From Anarhynchus alexandrinus (lineage: Eukaryota; Chordata; Aves; Charadriiformes; Charadriidae), in the NCBI GenBank assembly GCA_008711295.1, contig VUYV01000297.1:150736-214735 (forward strand): a stretch of 64,000 nucleotides of DNA, in the 5' to 3' direction. The position numbers and the translations under genes were made by a program. Below, in pieces: positions 13,197-25,267 of this stretch (the stretch's first letter is position 1; every line of letters begins with the position of its first letter). The notes under the pieces were generated by a model. That model was not told where the DNA came from. It saw nothing but the letters and a program-made list of their open reading frames with translations, and did no database searches.

Positions 13197-13230
13197 CCCT
13201 TCCCTTCCCTTCCCTTCCCTTCCCTTCCCC
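13197..13230. repeat. (TTCCC)n microsatellite
   Basis: About six uninterrupted copies of TCCCT/TTCCC lie within a longer pyrimidine-rich stretch (13,150-13,260). Confidence 0.9.
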
Positions 13231-14202
13231 TCACTTCTTTTTTTTAACCCGGGTCCCTTTCTTTGGCCTGCAGCAGCTTTGCAGCTCAGCGTGTTGGGGG
13301 GGCACGACCCTCAATCACGGCAACGGCCACCGAGGGACCCAGCACGGTCCCCCCGCAGCAGACACATGCGTGCAGTTGCACGGCGCTTTAGATTGGCACA
13401 GCTTTTCTCGTGCACACCAGGCCTCTGCCAGCTCCTGGGGGGAAGGGATTAAGTAGCTAAGTATCTCACTGGCAAATGAATATTGCTTTTTTTTTTCTAT
13501 TAATTCCTCAACTTTGCTTTTATTGTGAACTGTGTACAATACACAGGCTGATACAGCTGTTATAGCATACCCTCCTAGGGTGAAAAAACATCTTTTTGCC
13601 ACCAGCCCCTATTCTGGCTATCCAAACTAAATAAAGCATCCTGGCAAAAGTATTTTCTGGAGGAACCACCTCTCTGCTAGGATTTTTGCCAATATAGAAA
13701 TGCGTTTCATTCTGTCTTCCCTCCCCACTCCCAATTTTCCCACCTGCTGTCTACATCCCTGGCTGATAGGACTGCAAGACAAGGATCTGTAGTTTTGGCC
13801 TCATGCAAGAGGATCATCATTGGGTTTTATTTTTCAAACCCTTGCAGAGTACTGCTGAGCCTGCTGGGAGCACGGGAGGCTGCTGTGGGGCAGGGTGAGA
13901 CCTGGGAGGGGTTTTCTGAACCTCTCTGTGGGCCTGGAGGTTGGGAACTGAGCCTGAACCCACTCCAAACCCTCCAGTGAAAGAGGTCTCTTGTGCCTCT
14001 AAAATCATGTGATGGTAGATGTGGATCCAACAGGGATGGGGGATGGGAATGGGAAATGCAAAATACCCTGGAGTGCAAGAGGAAGCATGTCCTGTCTGCA
14101 CACAGACACAGTGAGAACAAGTGCATGGAGGTGGGACTAGGTGGATACCATAGTGGGGTTCGGACCCCTTCTCCTGTGGCTAAATAAATCTCTACTTTCT
14201 CT

Positions 14203-14255
14203 TTATATATATGTATGTGTATATATGTGTGTATATACATGTACACATACACATT
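14203..14255. repeat. TA/TG microsatellite
   Basis: Alternating purine-pyrimidine tract mixing TATA, TGTA and CACA words, with partial dyad symmetry around GTATATACATGTACAC. Confidence 0.85.
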
Positions 14256-16653
14256 TTACACCTAGCCACTAACAATTGCTGAGGTTTCCCTAAGCAGCTC
14301 CCTTGTGTCCCCCCACAGCCCAGGTCACCATGGGGCAACCCTCTACCACAGCCGGGCCCACGGCTTCTGCCGCAGACCCCCCTCTCCAGGCTCTGCACAT
14401 GCTGGGGAGATCCTTCCCCACCCCAGTACTGCTTCCTTTATTATCTTTGCCCAGCTGTGGTTTATAAGTTGTTTAAATCTTTTCTAGGAACAGATAGAGA
14501 TCGCAGTTACCCAGAATCCAAAAACGCAGACAGCTTGAAATGTGGTTAGACTCTGCCCTACTTTCATTGAGCTGAGAGCAAGGCTCTGCCAAGGTGCTCA
14601 GCGGAGAGGAGAAGAGGAGAGAAGGAGAAAAGAGAAAGACCCATCCTTCANCTGCAGGCGAGCAGAGCATGGAGACATGAAGCCTGGGAGAGATCCTCCC
14701 CTGCACCGCAACACTTGACACAGGCACGGGCCTCCCCCAGGCTGGGAGAGGTGTGAGGGTTCACCAAATCAGGGTCACGAGGACAGCAGTGCAGGGAGTG
14801 ATGCAGATTAAGAATGAGATGCATTGGTAGAGTTTTTACTGTCCACACACTCACCAACAGCTTTTCCCCATACTAAGTTGCTCCAAGGCTGGGGGAGCCA
14901 CAGAAGTGGAAGAGCCTCCCACGACTTCCCTCCTGTGAGAAATCCCCTCCCTGGGAAGTCCATGCTGGGTTGCAGAGCTGCCGTGAGGCTGTGCCCTGCC
15001 TCCGCGGTGAGCACAGCTCCCCTGCACCATTGGGCTCCACCGACAGCAATACTTCCAGGAACCTGCAGTGACCTGGAAAGGGATACTGCTGAAAAAATGC
15101 TGAGAGGCCTTTTTCCTTCTCCCAGTGGTGCCAGCCCACAAGACCAACCCACAGACAAGGACATGCGTTTCCCATGCCCATTTTGCCCCAGGGTCTGACT
15201 CTGATAACCTTGGGCTTTTCTCACAAGCCCTGATGGCGTTCAGAGGAGACGGGACTCAGGTGGGGGAGAACATCCACTCATGCTTGCAGATATGTACCTC
15301 CAGCTCTGTGACTTTGTCCAAAGTAGATAATATTTGCTAAGTAATTCCACTTGTATTACTCCAGCTATGGAGCAGTACATAGACAAGGCAGTCGCAGTGA
15401 CTAATATTTTAAGGGTGTTCCTTAATCCTGCTTGGAAGTGCACTTATCAAAGTAAGGACCAGAGCAGCAGTGGGATATTTTTGCTGATGCTCTCACTAGT
15501 GGTAGCAACAGTGAGGCGTTTTCAGGAGAAGGGTTTGCTGTGGTCAAGGCCATAGAGAGATGCTAAAGAAGGTATCGTCTGAAAGATATTATAGTCCAAG
15601 ATCATTATGGTATTTATTAACACCATTTACAGGGACTGACTTGAACAGCCTTGGAAGGAAGAATGAAAAAATGCCAGCAAACACATTACGTTCTCCTGCA
15701 AGAATTTTTTCATCCTATTGAAAAGCTTTGTTAGAAAGAATGATGAGAACGGTAATAATAAGGCACTATAATTATACCTGATCCTTCTATAATCTCTCTC
15801 TCCACAGAGTTCAGGAGCACTTTACTGCTATTATTGGATTTGAACAGTCCCATCTGGATAACATACGACTGATTTGTTTGCATGGCTTATTTTAGGTATT
15901 TCAGCACGTACATTAGAGCTGCCTTCGTATCTGGCCGATTCCCTGCACAGTCTCTAAGGGCAGGAAAAGATCTTCAGCTCCTGTTCTCCACCACCCCTCT
16001 CCCATCCCAATTCCTTGGAGAGCTCTTCACAGAAGACCAAGGATAAAAGGAGCCATCAGTTCTTTCCCCACCTGACCCCATACTGCAGAACAAGGGTTAC
16101 AACCTAGAGGAGGGATTTGCACCTGTATTATTTTAGGCTTGAGGTTCAATGAATCCAAAAACAACTCTAGATATACCTAAAAGTCTAGTGGCAAGGACCT
16201 GGCACACACCTTGTGCTAATGTACACACTCTGTGGTCAGAATAGCTGCTACCCTTCAGGCTGAAGCTGTGAAACGAAGGGGTTTGCTGCGTGTGCGTGTT
16301 CCTGGTATGCACAGAACCAGGGAAGCTGTGACGGATGCTGGCGTCTTTCTGGACTCAGCATTACTTGCAATGCCATCTCAGTTACAGTGATGCTGGCAAG
16401 CTCCCACCGCAGCTCCTGTTCATCGTGGTGTCTAATTGAGTGAGCAGCTCCATCAATGTCAAGAACTTTGCTGGCCCCCTTGCAGGAGCTCTTGGGTGTG
16501 AAACTGGTCACTTGCTACTTCACTCTGCCAGGGCCAGGAGAAAACAGACACAATTCAAAATAATTCAGCCCACATTTAAAAATGTTATTATAAAAAAAAG
16601 AGATTAAAAAATAATAAAAGCATGTTACTAAAACTATGGTTTACATAAACAGA

Positions 16654-17472
16654 ATTGTATTCAGTCTGACCTGGACAGGCTGGAGAATTGGGCGGAGACG
16701 AACCTAATGCAGTTCAACAAGGGCAAGTGTAGGGCCCTGCATCTGGGGAGGAATAACCCCGTGCACCTGTACCAGTTAGGGGTTGACCTGCTGGAAAACA
16801 GGTCTGCAGAGAAAGACCTGGGAGTCCTGGTGGACAAGTTGACCATGAGCCAGCAATGTGCCCTTGTGGCCAAGAAGGCCAATGGTATCCTGGGGTGCAT
16901 TAAAAAGAGTGTGGCCAGCAGGTTGAGGAAGGTCATCCTCCCCTTCTACTCTGCCCTGGTGAGGTCACATATGGAGTACTGTGTCCAGTTCTGGGCTCCC
17001 CAGTTCAAGAAAGACAAGGAACTGCAGGAGAGAGTCCAGCAGAGGGCTATGAAGATAATCAGGAGACTGGAGCATTTCTCTTATGAGCAAAGGCTGAGAG
17101 ACCCAGGTCTGTTTAGCCTGGAGAAGTGAAGACTGAGAGGGGATCTCATCAATGCTTATACACATCTAAAGGGCGGGTGTCAAGATGATGTGGCCAGACT
17201 CTTTTCAGTGGTGTCCAGGACAAGGGGTAATGGGCACAAACTGGAACACAGGAAATTCCATCTCAACATGTGGAGAAACTACTTTGAGGGTGGCAGAGCA
17301 CTGGAACAGGCTGCCCGGAGAGGTTGTGGAGTCTCCTTTTCTGGAGATATTCAAAACCCGTCTGGATGAGTTCCTGTCCAACCTGCTCTAGGTGAACCTG
17401 CTTTAGCAGGGGGGGTGGACTAGATGATCTCCAGAGGTCCCTTCCAACCCCTGCTATTCTGGGATTCTGTGA
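16654..17472 (+). mobile_element. CR1 LINE, 3' part of ORF2 and 3' UTR
   Basis: About 0.8 kb of CR1 in sense orientation. An open stretch (16,707-17,129) carries the typical end of the reverse transcriptase, with motifs such as [37 protein letters not shown] and FSLEK. A TGA then interrupts the frame. The tail continues (17,185-17,391) with [14 protein letters not shown] text and ends in the CR1 3' terminus (CTTCCAACCCCTGCTATTCTGGGATTCTG). The 5' end is truncated, as usual for CR1. It is non-autonomous and fossil. Confidence 0.95.
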
Positions 17473-20400
17473 AATTCACAGCAGTTTATCACTAGCTTAC
17501 AGTTCAGGGAACGTCCCTTTCAGACTGAATCCCCATAAAACTTAAACACAAGTTGCCTAATTCTTTTGTTGCTCTCACTGCTTTTTAAGGGATTTTCTTT
17601 TTTTCCTGTGAATTGGAGCAGGGTCTTCTCCTGCATCCCTTTCACGTCCCACCTGGCCTCATCAGCATGGACAGGTGGGGTTTCTAGTCCCTGCCCATCC
17701 CCAAGGCTGTGGGCACATTTTGTTGAGGAGTTTAAAAGGACCTTAAGTTTTCCCCCAACTTCATTTTTGGACTATTACATCCCGTTTTCTCACTTTCATT
17801 CTCTCAGATTCTTCAGAGCCATCTTTGTCAATTTGTTTACTTCTGGTTTATTTATAAAAGACAAACCCCCAATGGACATAAGCTCTCAAGTCCCTTTTGA
17901 AAATGCTGTCTTGTCTGTAAGTGCTTTGTTTGTGATCCTCTCCAATCCTTTAGGCTATTGTTTACGCGCTGGAAGGCATCTGTGCTAATCATGCCGAATG
18001 CCAGCAATTCCCCCAGCATGATTTGTTGCAGAAGCCAGTGGGAGCAGGGTTTGTTTTGATTACGTTTAACGTGGAAAATCCACGTTTGCTCACATAGCCC
18101 TGACAAAACGGGGAGGGGGGGGGGGCTAATCCAAAATCTGAGGGGAACAACAATCTGGTCATTGATTTCAATGGCATCTCGGACCAGCTTGAAGGTCGAG
18201 AACTCTGAAGGCAAGGGTGGTGTCTTGGGAAAGCAGGTAGCCTGGGAGTCAAAAAATCTTCCTTTAAATGTGTATGCACGTCATTTGCTCTGAGTTGGAT
18301 GAACCAAAGGCAGATCTAGGAGGCTGCCAGTGCTCTACGGTGTTTTGCACAGCTCCTTCAAAGCTGTGTAGCTCCTTTCTGACATGAGGTTAGTCAGGCT
18401 GGGACCCCCCAGTCCTGCCCCCACCAGCACGGCTGGGCAGAGCCATCCCAGCCATCACCTTGGGCTGATGCTGGCCTCCCCTGATGCCCTCAGCTGACAA
18501 GTCAGACTCTTTCACTCATTCTGGATGACAGTGACATTTTTCTCCTGTGCTGGCGCTTGCCTCCAGGCATCAGATGGGTGTCCCCATTTTTCTGCTCATG
18601 AAAGCTGGGATGAAATGACCGAAGGCTGCTCCCACCGGGGCTGCCATCAAACTGCTGCTAAGGCATGCAACCGCATGCTGTGCAGCCGGGTGTACGGGGC
18701 TGCCGCCTGCAGACACCCCCTCTGCCTCAGGAGGCCCCAGTACCAGGTACCAGGAGCTCCACGCGCACCCGGAGCTCAGCACAGCGATCCCCGGCGGAGC
18801 AGCTGGCACAGCTGGCCTGGGCTGTACCCTGCGCCGTTGAGCCCAAGACTGCGCTTTGGCTGGCTTCTTCCCAGACTACTGCCATAGCAGAGGTGTGACC
18901 AGCGAGGCACAGAGCTCAAAGCTGCACCCGGATCCCACCTCTGCCCTATTTCCCACCTCAGCTTTTCATTCTCTGGAGGTGCTCCATTAATCACCATTAA
19001 TCCCTTTTTGTACCCACAAATCAGTTAGCCTCGCTGGTGGCCTGTGGCCCGGACTTCCACAGCTTAAGCTATACATTGCGTGAGGAAATGTCTCCTTTTG
19101 TTTCTTTTGAGTCTTGCTCTTGAATATTTCATCAGATGCCTCCTGGCATTTTTAAGAAAACACACTTACTTTGTCACCCAGTCCGTGGCTTTTAGGTTTC
19201 ACAGAGCGCTGCCGCAGACCTCAGCCATCTCTTTTCCCGGCTGAAAAGTCCTAGTCTATCGAGCCAGCCCTTTACACGGGAAGCGTTTGGAAGTACTCTG
19301 CTTCGCCTGAATCAAAACCCCAGCTCTGCCAGCCCCAGCTGAGATCACATGGCAGTGGGAGCACGCAGAGACCCGGGCGGCTCTGCAGGGAGGCATCAGC
19401 AGTCGCAGAGCAGCTCTGCCACATCTCCCTCTCCTTTGACACCCGCTCTCTCTTTGAACGCTGCCCTTGGTTGCCTTTGTCTTTGCACCAGGACACGGCG
19501 CAGGGCAGGCAAAAAGCTCCAGAGCATGCAGTTATCACAACTTTACTGACGCCAAACATCTAAAGAATTGGTGCAAAATGAACTCAAGTGGACAAAACCA
19601 TCACATTCCCCTAACCAAGGTATTCTTGTAAATTAAGGGGTTTAGCATGTTTAGAGAGTAATGATGCAAATACACATTTTGGGAGGGACATCAGGGTAAG
19701 GGTCCAAACTTGAGACCAAGCTGTGCGCACACAGAAGGTTTTATTTTGAAGCTTGCCTACCTAGGAGGAGTTCATTTCCAAACACTGAGGATGTCCAAAT
19801 GTTAATACATTTTTTGAAATGTGTCTGCACAAACTTGTGGTTTTGGTGAATCCTGATCCATCAAGGCAGATCCCTAATGGCATACAGACCCTTATGTCAG
19901 AGGTAATAAAGTATTATTACAAGAGCTGCTGGCTGTGGGGCCCCTCCTGTGCACACACATAGGTACATATGGAAGTTATTAACAAGTTTTAGTGAAGGAT
20001 TTTGGGAAATTAACCCCTGGGGCCCCAGAGCACCGCTAACAGACAGCTAGTTGGGAGCAGATGAAGAAAGCAGTTTCCCACTGGATGCCTGTGGCGTGCT
20101 GGGACCGAAATCCAGGCCCTTCGCAGCCCATTAGAGGAAGTCCCTCTCACAAGGACTAAACTTTTCAAATTTTGCTGTTAGGAAGAATCATTGAAAAAAA
20201 AAAACATCTGCAAGGCTGTATAAGTTTCCTCGACAAACTGAAATGAGTCAGCTGGAGAAATGTATAACATAACATATAAAAATGCAAACAATTTTCTTCT
20301 GTTTCCCAAATGGTGCTCAAGAGGTTGTGAGGAAGTTTGTAATTTCTTTACAAGTCCCTTTAGGAGTCACCAAAAGAAATGTTTTGATGCGGGCCACTAG

Positions 20401-21790
20401 GAGCTGCTCCTACATGGCAGTGGGACCGGTTCAGAGGCAGGGTGATTAAAGTGAACATCTCCCACTCGTTAATGAAAGCAGCAGAACGTTGTTTGCAGTC
20501 ACCCCACGGAAGTAAACTCTTAAGGTTTTACTTTGTACATCTTTTTCTCAAGAGCTGATGGAAAAAGGTTTCTCTTCCAAAGTCCATGCAAAAGGAGGAC
20601 TCTGCAAAGCCTACTGCAGCCGATGCACTTTTCACAGTCATGTTCTTCCCAAATTGGTTTCCTTTCTTGCACCAATCCTGATCTGCAAAGTGACTTCTCC
20701 TCGGGAATAAGGAGGATACTCACCCATAATGTGCTTTAAACTTCCATACTATAACAATGCTTGGCACTCATTCACTGCTTTTCATCCACAGATCTCAAAT
20801 CAATTTGCTATAGCCCTGCACGGAATTGACTTACTTGTAAGACAAAGATGAGCACTTGCTGTGCAACTAAAAAAATATATAAATCAGCAAAATAAAGCAG
20901 ACTTTGTTGAAATCCAAACTATTTCCTCCTCCCTTCGTGTGATTTTCCTACGTCACAATCCTGGCCGCAAACAGGGCTCTTCCGCAGCCCCCAGCCATAC
21001 AACCCAAGATGCTCGTTTTCGGCCAAATGAGAACAGTTCACAGCCAGGTCACAGCAATTCAGTTCGAAAGCTCTTCCCTCAGCAAGCTATAACTGCGGCC
21101 ATAAAACAGAAGCATTCCTGTGCTCAGTTATAAACGTGGAAGAAATCAGCCTGCTCCTTCCCCCCTTCCCTGTTTCTGAAGGGAAGGCAGGACAGCAGTT
21201 CCCCCCTCCCCTGTTTCTGAAGGGAAGGCAGGATGGCAGCCAAGGCCCCTCATTGATGACACCCCCAAGGAAGAAAAGGATTGAGGGGACGGGTATGGTG
21301 CCTGGGGCAGCAGAGCCAGTCCCGCTTCTCCTGCAGCAGGCAGAGAGGGAGGACAGCTGTGCAGCAGACCCTGCCAAGGCAGGGGCTCCACATGAGAGCC
21401 AAGGTACAGGTGCCTGGAGCCACCTGAGATGCCCACATGGGGTGGCAGGGTGGGCGTAGGAGCTACTGGAGACATGTGCTCTGCTGGACCTCTGCCCAAA
21501 GAGCATTGAGGGTGAACAACAGCATGTTGTCCAAGCCCTGGCCAAATCCATGGCAGGCAGCAGCACCCAGAGGACGTGTGTGACCCAGGAGCACCCTGCG
21601 TAGCATGGGGGAAGTAGGAGGGACATGGTTTTCCATCCACCAACATGCCACAGCACTTGGCTGGCACTGCCACCATCCTGGTTCCTCTGCAGGGGGCTTT
21701 GCAGGCACAACACCTGCAGTGACAGCACCACCACCACCACCTCCTCCGTGGCCAGTCCCACCTCCCTGGCCTGTGAAAATGCCCGACCGC
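17473..21790. other. Intergenic, no gene recognised
   Basis: No exon, RNA gene or large repeat could be supported. A run of G lies at 18,114-18,124. Open frames on both strands look like chance. Confidence 0.4.
21158..21240. repeat. Two-copy tandem repeat, about 42-base unit
   Basis: Two adjacent units share the word CCTGTTTCTGAAGGGAAGG and end in CAGGACAGCAG and CAGGATGGCAG. Only a few bases differ, so the duplication is fairly recent. Confidence 0.85.
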
Positions 21791-21799
21791 AGAGTTGTT

Positions 21800-22440
21800 C
21801 AGGGGAGGGGACCCCAGGAGGTGTCTAGTCCAACCTGGGGCTCACACCAGGGCCAGTTCTGAAGTGACACCAGGTTGCTCCAGGCTTGACCCAGCTGTCT
21901 TGAAACTTCCAAGAGTGGAGACTGTACCTCTCTGGGCAACCTGCCCCTCAACTAGACTACCCTCATGGGAAAAAAATCCTCTCATAGCCAGCCTGGACTT
22001 GTTTCCCCTATGTCTGCCTCACAGCACTGTGGTGAGCCTCGGTCCTTGCTGACCTCCTTATAGGTACAGGTAGGCTGCTCTTGGGTCCCTCCGAAGCCAT
22101 CTCCTCTCCAAGCTGAACGAGCCCAGCTCCCTCAGCCTCTCCTCACAGGGGAAGTGCTCCGGCTCCCTGAGCTTCTTGGGGTCACCCCTCATCCCAATCT
22201 CACTCCAATTTATTGTGGTTTTGTCGCACTAGGGAGCCCCAAACTGGATGCAATACTCAAACTGGGGGTCTAAGGAGTGCTGAGTACAGGGAGGTAATCA
22301 CTCCCCTTGTCTGCTGGTGGTGCTCCTGTTAATGCAGCCCAGGATGCTGGTGGCCTTTGCTGCCAGACACCCTGCAGGAGGATTCAGCTTTGCTGTCTGC
22401 CAAGACCCCTTGTCCTCGCGTGGGTTACAGTGCTTGGCCA
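21800..22440 (-). mobile_element. CR1 LINE fragment, minus strand
   Basis: The stretch reads as the reverse complement of the end of CR1 ORF2 and its 3' UTR: CTAGTCCAACC near the left end, CTCTGGGCAACCTG, then CAGCCTCTCCTCACAGG and TAATGCAGCCCAGGATGCTG. The coding frame is broken throughout. It is older and more diverged than the copies at 16.7, 29.1 and 42.4 kb. Confidence 0.85.
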
Positions 22441-24559
22441 GGACTGCTTCAGGAGCCGGAGGTACCAATAACCCTGAGCGACAGCGTGTGTGTTTGAGTG
22501 GGGGATGCACAGGACCATTCTCTCAGGGTGGGTCGAACCCCCAGCCCCCTCGTGACTGCCTAGGGTAACGCAGAGCACCCCAAGCCCTCACCCAGGGCAT
22601 CGCAGCCTGACTGAGGCATCCGAGGGCTCCAATTCACCACCTCTAACGGACCCAGTGATGACAACAGATGCAATTACCTGCTTAGCTTTTTGCCCCATCC
22701 CTGTATGAAATTACAGCTCCAGTGGCAAGCAACACCATACCCGCATGTCAGCCATCACAGTGCAGGCGAACCCTGCAATGTGAGCCATCCCGGCTCGTGC
22801 TGGGCTACCCAGCTGCCACTGGCCTCCCTGAGACCAAGAGAAGCAGGCGGCAGGGAGAAGATGGCCACTTCCCTGGCACTTATTTAACTACTTTCGTTCA
22901 TAAGCCAGTGCCCCGAGATAGGAGGCCAGGCACCTCGCCATCGGCAGAGCAACAGAGCCCTCCAGAGAATAATTCCGAGTGTCTAAGTTAGGCTCCTGTG
23001 ATGAATCACACCCTGTATCTCTCTCTCTGTGCTGACCACATGCTTTGGTTCCTCAGATAAGATACCTGAAGCCAAAAGAGCAAATTCAGAGTAATCTCTC
23101 TCCGCATTTGGCTTTTTACCCGCCCCATACAGTTTGAAGGGGAAAGTCAGTGGGAGCTCAGCACGCTGCCCATACAGCTGTGGATCCTTGGCAGCACGCA
23201 AAACAGTTCTGCTCAAATTTTACAGTATCTGAATTTCTCCTTTCACATAGCTGTTTGCAGTCACTTATTTCAAAGATATAATACCTGCCTGCACCCCTAA
23301 AATAAACCATAACCCTATTCAAGCTGACTCTGTTCCTCTCATTTGTACTCATCCTCACCAGTCTGAGTTCACTGATGCTGTGCCCTGTTCTTGAATTACT
23401 CATGTTTCTTTCAAACACTCAGTACAAATTTTAAGGTACTAAAAATACTTCTGAAAATCTCACCCTACATTCTTAGGAAGTATCTTATGTTTAGAAAATT
23501 CTTTACTTGATTACACTATAAGATGAATTAAGTTTATTGCTTCCAGCTAGGACCATTCATTTAGGTCCAGCTTTTGGTCTTTATAAGAAATTCACTTGTT
23601 CAGTTTCAGTTTGATTGCCATGTCTTGGCACTAAACTAACCAGGTTTCCAACACCAAGAGAATGAAAATATCACCATGTATTCATTGACTTTTAAAAATA
23701 AGTACAAAAACATGTTTATTAAAATTTTTTAAAGTCTTATATAAAAAATTCTTTGCCTTTTTTGGGGCAAAACCAAAACGTCCTTTTACAGTCTGTAGGT
23801 GGCAGCAGCATACTATCAGACGCGCATAAGAAAGGGCTCTGGATCCCATCTGATCACACTCTCCCAGGGCAGACCCGACTCTCCAAGACCAGGGTTACCT
23901 CCGCAGGAATACCATGCCCTTAGTATAATGGAACTCATCTGCACTCTCAAAAATCTGTCCAAATAAAGCACGCAAAAGCCAGTGAAGCTGCACGTATTGT
24001 ACACGGCTGTGATGGTCTTCCCTTTAGTGCAAACGTTGGCCTCTGAAATGGCAGGCATTGCATTTGTGCTGCAAGGAGTGAAACGCGCTCTCACTCCACT
24101 GCAGCTGTGTGGGTATTTGGTCAGCACAGGGGTTGTGCCCACCAATGCCCAACCTGCACTGCTGTGGGACTGCGGCAGCTGTACTACTTCACGAGGGCAG
24201 ATCTGTAGCGGAAACAAGCTTAAGCACTCTTCAGTAGAGGAAAACACAGGGCTGACCCGGGAGGACAGGCAACTCACCTTCTCAAGCTTTAAGTTATAAA
24301 CGGAGCAAAGAGCAGGACTTGGGGGGCGTGGGGGGAATCTCTGCTCTTCAGGTTGGCTTTACCCCAGACATCGCTGGGGAAGGACACACATGCTGTGCAC
24401 GTATGAGGACACAGCTGTCACAGCCAGTGGGTTCAAGCCCTGCTCCCCCTGCCCTCCCCTTCCTCTCCCAGCAGCCAGTCCAGCCCCACCAGCATGGCGT
24501 GCGTCCCACCAGCACAGCCACGTAACAGGCACCTCCATTGGTCTCTCACACCCACAGCA
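22441..24559. other. Region downstream of the SOCS1-like gene, no gene recognised
   Basis: No coding exon is supported. The AT-rich stretch 23,400-23,760 holds only short chance frames. Any 3' UTR of the SOCS1-like gene would lie in the right-hand part; I saw no certain polyadenylation signal that fixes its end. Confidence 0.35.
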
Positions 24560-25246
24560 TCATCTCCCAGCCCAGGACGGAAAGGGACTGGGGACAATAC
24601 TCCCCTCCGACCCTCCCCTTTCGCCCGGGGGTGAGACCACCTCCTCCCTTGGGCGCATCCCCAAGGAGCCCCCCAGCCCCACTGTGTCCCCCGTTGTCAC
24701 GGCACCAGCGGGCAGGCTCCGGCGGCACAGTTCTTGCAGCGTGGGCACTGCCCGGCGGCTCCGGCACAGGGGCTCGGAGAAGACCAGGGGGGTTCCTCCC
24801 ATCTCATCAAAGTGCAAGGGGTTGTTCCGGGTCCCTGCCACCACCAGTTCCAGCAGCCGGACCACACAGTCCGAAAACCAGTTCTTCAGGCGGAAATAGC
24901 CCTCCTGGAAAGAGATCCGAAGGCTTACGGGCCCCGTTGGCATCCGCACGCTCAGGCTGAACAAGCAGTTCCCCTGCGAGCTGTCCCGCACCAAGTAGGT
25001 GCCGACGGGCTCCTGCTGGAGCTTGGCGTGAGCCTCCCCCACGGACAAGGGGCCCCAGTAGAAGTCGCTGGCCTGGAGGATATTGAGGGATCGCTCCAGG
25101 ACCTCCCACTCGCAGCTGCGAAACATCCGGAAACGATCGGGCAAGCCAGGGGGTGCGGGGCTGGGGAGAACGCTTCGATGCTGCCTTTGTGGACGAGAAC
25201 CAGTGGCGTGCGTGTTGTGCAGATCATCTGGCCTCCCTCTGATCAT
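24560..25246 (-). CDS. SOCS1-like suppressor of cytokine signalling, divergent SOCS box
   Basis: An intact 228-codon frame in one exon, as in SOCS1. Residues 38-46 (DRFRMFRSC) resemble the kinase inhibitory region of SOCS1 (FRTFRS), which blocks JAK catalysis. An SH2 domain follows (about 63-150), starting DFYWGPLSV and carrying the phosphotyrosine-binding arginine in GTYLVRDSS (Arg87). About fifteen extra residues separate it from a SOCS box. The box keeps the BC-box (VPTLQELCRRSL, 167-178), which contacts elongin C. The usual Cul5-box and C-terminal residues are missing; a Gly/Pro-rich tail of about 50 residues replaces them. By family, it would bind JAKs or receptors and damp STAT signalling, perhaps with reduced ubiquitin-ligase recruitment. 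ATG 25,246 is the first in-frame start. It lies between NFAM1 and SERHL2, where I know of no mammalian SOCS gene, so it is a paralogue rather than SOCS1 itself. Confidence 0.85.
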   Translation of the reverse strand: MIRGRPDDLHNTHATGSRPQRQHRSVLPSPAPPGLPDRFRMFRSCEWEVLERSLNILQASDFYWGPLSVGEAHAKLQQEPVGTYLVRDSSQGNCLFSLSVRMPTGPVSLRISFQEGYFRLKNWFSDCVVRLLELVVAGTRNNPLHFDEMGGTPLVFSEPLCRSRRAVPTLQELCRRSLPAGAVTTGDTVGLGGSLGMRPREEVVSPPGERGGSEGSIVPSPFPSWAGR

Positions 25247-25262
25247 CTCTCAAAGAGCCCAT
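25224..25262 (-). promoter_or_regulatory. Upstream ORF overlapping the SOCS1-like start codon
   Basis: An ATG at 25,262 (context GATCCATGGGC) opens a 12-codon frame that ends in TGA at 25,224, overlapping the main start at 25,246 in another frame. A good splice acceptor (CATCTTTCCAG) ends just upstream at 25,268, so the 5' UTR probably begins in another exon and the mature leader would carry this short frame. Its role in lowering translation is inferred. Confidence 0.4.
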
Positions 25263-25267
25263 GGATC

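Larger units (their letters stand above)
11641..16653. other. Intergenic, no gene recognised
   Basis: Moderately GC-rich to about 13.4 kb, then ordinary. It holds the simple repeats listed separately. A small membrane-like open frame on the minus strand (13,315-13,602) is discussed as a finding. A single N is at 14,651. Confidence 0.4.

Noticed and set aside
20900..21761. Overlapping long frames (224 and 176 codons, minus strand)
   Set aside because: They shadow each other in a GC-rich stretch with a tandem repeat, and no domain or splice signal supports either.
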